From Proteobacteria bacterium UBA4656 (lineage in GTDB: Bacteria > Pseudomonadota > Gammaproteobacteria > Xanthomonadales > Ahniellaceae): a stretch of 15,929 nt of DNA. Made by a program: the position numbers and the translations under genes. Under the pieces are notes generated by a model. It was not told the DNA's origin and made no database searches. It saw nothing but the letters and a program-made list of their open reading frames with translations. Every line of letters starts with the position of its first letter. Within the stretch, counting starts at the first letter, position 1. The stretch covers positions 3,148-19,076 of the forward strand of contig DHLY01000028.1 of NCBI GenBank assembly GCA_002405525.1, in the 5' to 3' direction. Below are positions 14,937 to 15,929 of the stretch, in pieces.

Positions 14937-15706
14937 TGCACGCGGTCGCGGTCGTCGCCCTCGCGGCGTGGATCGGCATGACGACCGCGTGGGCGGTCCA
15001 GGTGCGCACGCGCGTGGCCGGCTGGGTCGACGTGGCCTGGTCCTACCTGGTGGGCGCCTCGGCGGTGTTCTACGCCGCGTTCGGCAGCGCGCCCGTGGTC
15101 CAGCGCGTCGCGGTCGCGGCGATGGGCGCCGCCTGGGGCCTGCGTCTGGGCACCCACCTCGCCGTGCGCCTGCGCCACGAGCGCGAGGATGGCCGCTACG
15201 CCTACATGCGGCAGGCGATCGGCGATGACCAGGTCAAGTGGTACGCCTTCTTCCTGTTCCAGACCGGCCTGACCGTGCTGTTCTCGCTGCCGATGTGGGT
15301 GGCGGCCAACAACACCGCCGGCGGCAGCCCCTGGCTGTGGGTGGGCGTCGCGATCTTCATCGCCAGCCTCGCCGGCGAGTCGCTCGCCGACCGCCAACTC
15401 GCTGTCTTCCGCACCAACCCCGCCAACAAGGGCAAGGTCTGCGAGGCCGGGCTGTGGGCGTACTCGCGCCACCCCAACTACTTCTTCGAATGGCTGCACT
15501 GGTTCGCCTGGGTCGCGCTGTCGATCGGCTCCCCGCTGTGGTGGCTGTCCCTGCTGGGCGCCGTGCTGATGCTGTGCTCCCTGCTCTGGGTCACCGGCAT
15601 CCCCTTCGTCGAGCAGCAGTCGCTGCGCTCGCGGGGTGATGCCTATCGGGATTACCAGCGGAGGGTGAGTGTGTTCGTGCCTTGGTTTCCCAAACGCGGC
15701 GAATAG
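14936..15706 (+). CDS. DUF1295 / steroid 5-alpha-reductase-like membrane protein
   Basis: The protein is 256 residues with about six or seven membrane helices. It belongs to the DUF1295 group of the steroid 5-alpha-reductase/isoprenylcysteine methyltransferase-like membrane superfamily. Diagnostic features are WVDVAWSYLVG (30-40), YAYMRQ (88-93), and the C-terminal cofactor region with KGKVCEAGLWAYSRHPNYFFEW (165-186), then EQQSLRSRGDAYRDYQRRVSVFVPWFP. The SRHPNY motif with later conserved acidic and Arg residues binds NADPH or SAM in characterised relatives, so a reductase acting on an unsaturated lipid is plausible but unproven. ATG 14936 overlaps the DUF2878 stop (TGATG). The TAG stop at 15704-15706 lies at the start of the heptamer repeat block, and the natural family C-terminus is complete. 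Confidence 0.9.
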   Translation: MHAVAVVALAAWIGMTTAWAVQVRTRVAGWVDVAWSYLVGASAVFYAAFGSAPVVQRVAVAAMGAAWGLRLGTHLAVRLRHEREDGRYAYMRQAIGDDQVKWYAFFLFQTGLTVLFSLPMWVAANNTAGGSPWLWVGVAIFIASLAGESLADRQLAVFRTNPANKGKVCEAGLWAYSRHPNYFFEWLHWFAWVALSIGSPLWWLSLLGAVLMLCSLLWVTGIPFVEQQSLRSRGDAYRDYQRRVSVFVPWFPKRGE

Positions 15707-15794
15707 CGAATGGCGAATGGCGAATGGGAAAGCCCGCAAGTCACCGCACCCTGCTCTCCCATTCGCCATTCGCCATTCGCCATTCGCCATTCGC
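15699..15794. repeat. Heptamer-built inverted repeat / large hairpin
   Basis: The left arm has one imperfect unit GCGAATA (15699-15705) and three perfect GCGAATG units (15706-15726), then GGGAAAGC. The right arm (15753-15794) starts GCTCTCC and carries five CATTCGC units (15760-15794). Positions 15706-15733 pair with 15753-15780 over 28 bp with one mismatch, around a 19-base loop (15734-15752). Two further CATTCGC units are left over on the right. The arms may slip register because the units are tandem. It lies between DUF1295 and the next methyltransferase. No T-run follows, so termination would need help; transcript stabilisation or a REP-like genomic repeat are alternatives. Confidence 0.85.
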
Positions 15795-15828
15795 ATACCC
15801 GCCCCCGTTGCCCTCCATCGAAAACCCC

Positions 15829-15929
15829 ATGTCCCTGATCGACCTCTGCGAACGCGGCCTCATCCCCGACGTCCTCACCCGCTACGGCATCCGCCGCCTG
15901 TGCGAGCAGCGCCTGCGCGACGAGCGCGC
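15829..15929 (+). CDS. Second CFA/coclaurine-type SAM methyltransferase, N-terminus only
   Basis: Only 33 complete codons are present before the window ends. The start MSLIDLCERGLIPDVLTRYG, followed by IRRLCEQRLR, matches the N-terminal helix pattern of the CFA-like methyltransferase branch that also contains plant coclaurine N-methyltransferases (LxxxExGLxPDxLxRxxIRxLxxxRL). The assignment rests on that short segment and on the neighbourhood, where a second methyltransferase is common after DUF1295. ATG 15829 is the first in-frame start, 34 bases after the repeat block. No good Shine-Dalgarno is visible. The SAM-binding domain would lie outside the window, so the call is tentative. Confidence 0.6.
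   Translation, partial: MSLIDLCERGLIPDVLTRYGIRRLCEQRLRDER

Noticed and set aside
15699..15794. CRISPR-like array
   Set aside because: The units are 7 bases, contiguous and without spacers, and they occur in both orientations.
14780..15796. Minus-strand frame starting with a MANGEW-type repeat peptide
   Set aside because: It begins inside the heptamer inverted repeat and runs antisense through DUF1295. The repeat peptide is simply the translated GCGAATG unit.

Overview
The window is chromosomal DNA from a very GC-rich bacterium, most likely a gammaproteobacterium of the Xanthomonadales/Lysobacteraceae type. The basis for this is G/C-dominated third codon positions, the protein families present, and a heptamer repeat (GCGAATG / CATTCGC) near the right end that I remember as common in that family. 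The placement is inferred, because no rRNA or other marker gene is present. I see no mobile element, CRISPR array, tRNA or rRNA, and no gene-free stretch longer than about 220 bases.

Left half, all on the minus strand. Positions 1-2094 hold the first 698 codons of a secreted penicillin-acylase-type Ntn hydrolase whose C-terminus lies outside the window. A small DUF423 membrane protein follows (2188-2586). Next is a four-gene, tightly spaced operon transcribed 7417 to 2663: an ABC ATPase, an ABC-2 permease, a GldG-like auxiliary protein and a DUF4340 protein. This matches the gliding-associated (Gld-like) ABC transporter layout found in many non-gliding bacteria. Upstream lie a membrane-anchored SRPBCC + effector-binding-domain fusion (7638-8675) and an RsuA-family pseudouridine synthase (8714-9487).

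Right half, all on the plus strand, diverging at about 9.5 kb. An OsmC-family peroxidase-like gene (9576-10031) is followed by a run of lipid genes: a membrane fatty-acid desaturase, an FAD-dependent amine-oxidase-like flavoenzyme, DUF1365, a cyclopropane-synthase-like SAM methyltransferase, DUF2878, DUF1295, and the first 33 codons of a second CFA/coclaurine-type methyltransferase. From the desaturase to DUF1295 the genes overlap or nearly touch (GTGA, TGAGTG and TGATG junctions), so they are probably one transcript. A heptamer-built inverted repeat sits between DUF1295 and the last gene.

The lipid run is the most interesting part. Desaturase, flavoenzyme and SAM methyltransferase together suggest chemistry on a membrane fatty acid double bond. 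The methyltransferase lacks two of the five bicarbonate-pocket residues of E. coli Cfa (Cys139 to Ser, His266 to Gln), so the product may be a methylated, methyl-branched or furan-type acyl chain rather than a plain cyclopropane. The family set resembles light/singlet-oxygen-response clusters in other proteobacteria, but no sigma factor, anti-sigma factor or photolyase is visible here.
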